Shown here in pieces: positions 5,483-6,942 of a DNA stretch of 6,942 nucleotides (position 1 is its first letter; each line of letters opens with the position of its first letter). The stretch is from CBDUQN01 sp965369375 (GTDB lineage Bacteria; Krumholzibacteriota; Krumholzibacteriia; Krumholzibacteriales; Krumholzibacteriaceae). A program made the position numbers and the translations under genes. The notes under the pieces were generated by a model that did not search any database, was not told the origin of the DNA, and saw only the letters and a list, made by a program, of their open reading frames with translations. The stretch is taken from the NCBI GenBank assembly GCA_965369375.1, contig CBDUQN010000122.1:1-6942 (forward strand). Direction: 5' to 3'.

Positions 5483-6151
5483 TTGTCCGCTCGAAAATTA
5501 TCAAAGAGAGAGATCAAAGAAGACACTTTTATCACCACAACGCTGAGGGCCTGGGAGTATATCCGGGAGCACCAAAATCTGTTTTTTGCCTGCCTTCTTG
5601 TCATCATCGTGGTCATTGCCGGATTGACCTGGATCTCACACAGCAACAGGGGAAAACAGATCGCGGCGGCAACCCAGCTCGCCGAGGCGCTGCAACTGTA
5701 CCGGGCCGGGAATGTCTCGGGTGCGGAAAATGCTTTCATTGCCGTATCCGATCTCTACGGCTCGCGCCGCGAAGGGGTCTATTCGCTCTATCTCGCGGGA
5801 AAATGCGCTCTCGATGACGGCAGAAATATATTGGCCGTAAAAGCGTTCGATGAGTACCTGCAACACGCCAATAAGTACCCGTTCTTCCGTGACGCCGCGC
5901 TCGACGGAAAGGCTTCCGCGTTTGAGAACATGCAGAAACACAAGGAAGCGGCCGAAATCTACCTCGAGCTCGTGAATAACACAAAAACAAATCATTTCAA
6001 CGAGACTGCATACCTCCGAAAGGCCGCCGACAATCTCAAGCACAGCAACCAGAAGGCAAAGGCTCTCGAAACGCTCGAAAAGCTTCTGGAAAAGAGTACG
6101 GGTCTCAAACGGAGAGATATCGAAATCGAGATAGCGATTCTCCGTAGTTGA
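5483..6151 (+). CDS. Membrane-anchored TPR protein
   Basis: From TTG 5483 it has 222 residues. The N-terminus (SARKLSKREIKEDTF) is basic and cytoplasmic by charge, followed by one TM helix at about 33-51 (LFFACLLVIIVVIAGLTWI). The rest, about 60-222, is helical with TPR-like units: LAEALQLYRAGNVSGAENAF, YLAGKCALDDGRNILAVKAF, GKASAFENMQKHKEAAEIY, and a final KALETLEKLLEKS. The fold and topology resemble YfgM-type or TolA-Pal-associated TPR proteins that scaffold periplasmic complexes, but the partner is unknown. It is the first gene of a pair with the DUF4870-like protein, 10 bp downstream, and diverges from the phosphatase. A TTGACT at 5426 lacks a good -10 partner, so the promoter is unassigned. 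Confidence 0.85.
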   Translation: MSARKLSKREIKEDTFITTTLRAWEYIREHQNLFFACLLVIIVVIAGLTWISHSNRGKQIAAATQLAEALQLYRAGNVSGAENAFIAVSDLYGSRREGVYSLYLAGKCALDDGRNILAVKAFDEYLQHANKYPFFRDAALDGKASAFENMQKHKEAAEIYLELVNNTKTNHFNETAYLRKAADNLKHSNQKAKALETLEKLLEKSTGLKRRDIEIEIAILRS

Positions 6152-6161
6152 ACGAGGAAAA

Positions 6162-6566
6162 ATGGAAGAGACGAACAGGAAGGCTGAAACCGGCGAAGAT
6201 CCCGGCACTCCGCACGACCGGTCGCGCTGGATCGCCGCCCTCGGCTACATCATGTTTCTCTGTTTCTTTTCGATGTGGCGCGCAGGAAAGGATCCCTATA
6301 TCAAGTTCCATTCGAAACAGGGATTCCTGCTCTTCATGGCGGAATGCGTCGCGATCGTCACGATTATCGTGCTCGAGCTCACCATCGGTAAATTGCGGTT
6401 TCTCGGGCTCGTGACCATCGGGCTCATACAGCTCGTCACGGGGCTCGGCGCACTGACGTTATCGGTGGTCGGATTCGTGAAAGCATTGTTCGGAGAGTAC
6501 TGGCAACTTCCGTTTCTCGGTGAATACCGCGACCGTATACCCGAGCTGCGCAACGACGAAAGTTAG
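6162..6566 (+). CDS. Small integral membrane protein, DUF4870-like
   Basis: The product has 134 residues. After a polar N-terminus of about 22 residues come three or four hydrophobic stretches: about 23-39, 55-73 and a long one at 81-111 that could form two helices. The motif KDPYIKFHSKQGFLLF (43-58) and the end GEYWQLPFLGEY are typical of the DUF4870/Tic20-like group of small membrane proteins, whose role is not established. GAGG at 6154-6157 serves as ribosome site, and the gene follows the TPR gene by 10 bp, so the two are probably co-transcribed. No clear hairpin terminator follows, only a T5 run overlapping a longer inverted repeat. Confidence 0.85.
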   Translation: MEETNRKAETGEDPGTPHDRSRWIAALGYIMFLCFFSMWRAGKDPYIKFHSKQGFLLFMAECVAIVTIIVLELTIGKLRFLGLVTIGLIQLVTGLGALTLSVVGFVKALFGEYWQLPFLGEYRDRIPELRNDES

Positions 6567-6605
6567 TTTTTGCTTGACAGGTTTTAGCCGTAGTCTTAAC
6601 TTTCG
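6557..6605. repeat. Inverted repeat enclosing a promoter candidate
   Basis: CGAAAGTTAG (6557-6566) and CTTAACTTTCG (6595-6605) are complementary over 10-11 bases with one bulged base. The first arm contains the stop codon of the membrane protein gene, and the second overlaps the -10 region of the next gene. The TTGACA at 6574 lies in the 28-bp loop. It may be a weak terminator stem, an operator or both. Confidence 0.4.
6574..6602 (+). promoter_or_regulatory. Promoter candidate for the secreted protein gene
   Basis: TTGACA (6574-6579) is a perfect -35 box. TTAACT after 16 nt or TAACTT after 17 nt is a poor -10 box, each matching 3 of 6 positions. Its place between two genes and a leader of about 90 nt support it moderately. 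Confidence 0.45.
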
Positions 6606-6636
6606 ACCGAATTAGAAATCGGTTGCAATACCGATT
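6606..6636 (+). promoter_or_regulatory. Mutually exclusive hairpins in the 5' leader
   Basis: AATCGGT (6617-6623) can pair perfectly with ACCGATT (6630-6636) over a 6-nt loop. Its TCGGT part can instead pair with the upstream ACCGA (6606-6610). The two hairpins cannot form together. They lie in the predicted leader, about 60 nt before the ribosome site, and may stabilise the RNA or act as a switch. Confidence 0.3.
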
Positions 6637-6698
6637 CATCGATGATCAGGGTTATTAGGTAGGTGCTAGAGGAAACCTTATAAAAGGAGGCGGGGAAA

Positions 6699-6942
6699 AT
6701 GAGAGCATTGGTAATCACTTCGCTTTTCGTCACGCTGATGTTCACCGGTGCGTTTGCTCACAATGGCGCCCTTTCACTGTATACCGACGTGACACTGGCC
6801 TCATGCAGCGCCCTCTTGCCGGCACCGTATGCCACTGCAGATGTCTCGCTCATGTATGTCAAGGATAACGGTCCGGATATGGGACTGGCGTTCGAGTTCA
6901 TTATGTACAGGGAACGAACCGAGCTGGCGGTCAATTCGATCA
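6699..6942 (+). CDS. Secreted protein of unknown function, N-terminal part
   Basis: The first 81 codons are in the window and the gene continues past its end. AGGAGG at 6685-6690, 8 nt before the ATG, is a strong ribosome site. Residues 1-20 form a signal peptide (MRALVITSLFVTLMFTGAFA) with likely cleavage after GAFA. The mature start, HNGALSLYTDVTLASCSAL, has one cysteine and no lipobox. The remainder (DVSLMYVKDNGPDMGLAFEF) looks like beta-strand rich exported material. The GALSLYTD-like opening recalls extracytoplasmic proteins I associate with uncultured FCB-type bacteria, but I cannot name a family. A promoter candidate and leader hairpins precede it, so it is probably its own unit. Confidence 0.75.
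   Translation, partial: MRALVITSLFVTLMFTGAFAHNGALSLYTDVTLASCSALLPAPYATADVSLMYVKDNGPDMGLAFEFIMYRERTELAVNSI

Noticed and set aside
1..6942. CRISPR array, toxin-antitoxin pair or defence operon
   Set aside because: No regularly spaced direct repeats, no nuclease, methylase or known antitoxin domains were found among the genes.

Overview
The window looks like chromosomal DNA of a Gram-negative bacterium of intermediate GC. Supporting signs are a predicted diderm-type lipoprotein peptidase, an nlpD-rpoS-like gene pair, strong Shine-Dalgarno sites and E. coli-like -35/-10 boxes. The PDZ/multi-TM/GAF/SpoIIE phosphatase, the TTG-started TPR membrane protein and a secreted protein with a TYTD-like N-terminus recall deltaproteobacteria or uncultured FCB-type phyla. 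That placement is an impression, not an assignment.

Left part (1-2217, + strand). The 3' part of a tRNA-Pro(CGG) is followed after 7 nt by an M23 lipoprotein endopeptidase. Next come a group-2 sigma-70 factor, adenine phosphoribosyltransferase (apt) and a complete tRNA-Arg(CCU), then an 18-bp perfect terminator hairpin. No terminator is visible between the two tRNAs, so the block may be one transcription unit bounded by tRNAs.

Middle part (2164-2864). About 700 bp without a conventional gene, but not empty. On the - strand a near-perfect promoter (TTGACA, 16 nt, TATAAT, AT-rich upstream) starts a predicted transcript of about 195 nt. Its ends pair, and it stops at the same hairpin that ends the tRNA-Arg transcript from the other side. 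This is best read as an unannotated structured small RNA; 6S RNA is one candidate. Upstream on the same strand are two tiny tandem ORFs, the second encoding MFPLLLIIDLWWWLR behind an almost perfect ribosome site, followed by a rho-independent terminator. They lie in the 3' region of the phosphatase transcript.

Right part. A large - strand gene encodes a membrane sensor-type PP2C phosphatase with PDZ-like, about 10 TM, GAF and SpoIIE domains. Divergent from it is a two-gene + strand operon, a membrane-anchored TPR protein starting at TTG and a small DUF4870-like membrane protein. After a 132-bp regulatory gap with a promoter candidate, an inverted repeat and overlapping hairpins, a secreted protein of unknown function runs off the window end.

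Functionally the window groups envelope remodelling, alternative transcription initiation, purine salvage, stress or phospho-signalling (a SpoIIE phosphatase typically controls anti-sigma antagonist switches) and a probable regulatory RNA. Whether the sigma factor, phosphatase and RNA form one regulatory circuit cannot be read from sequence.
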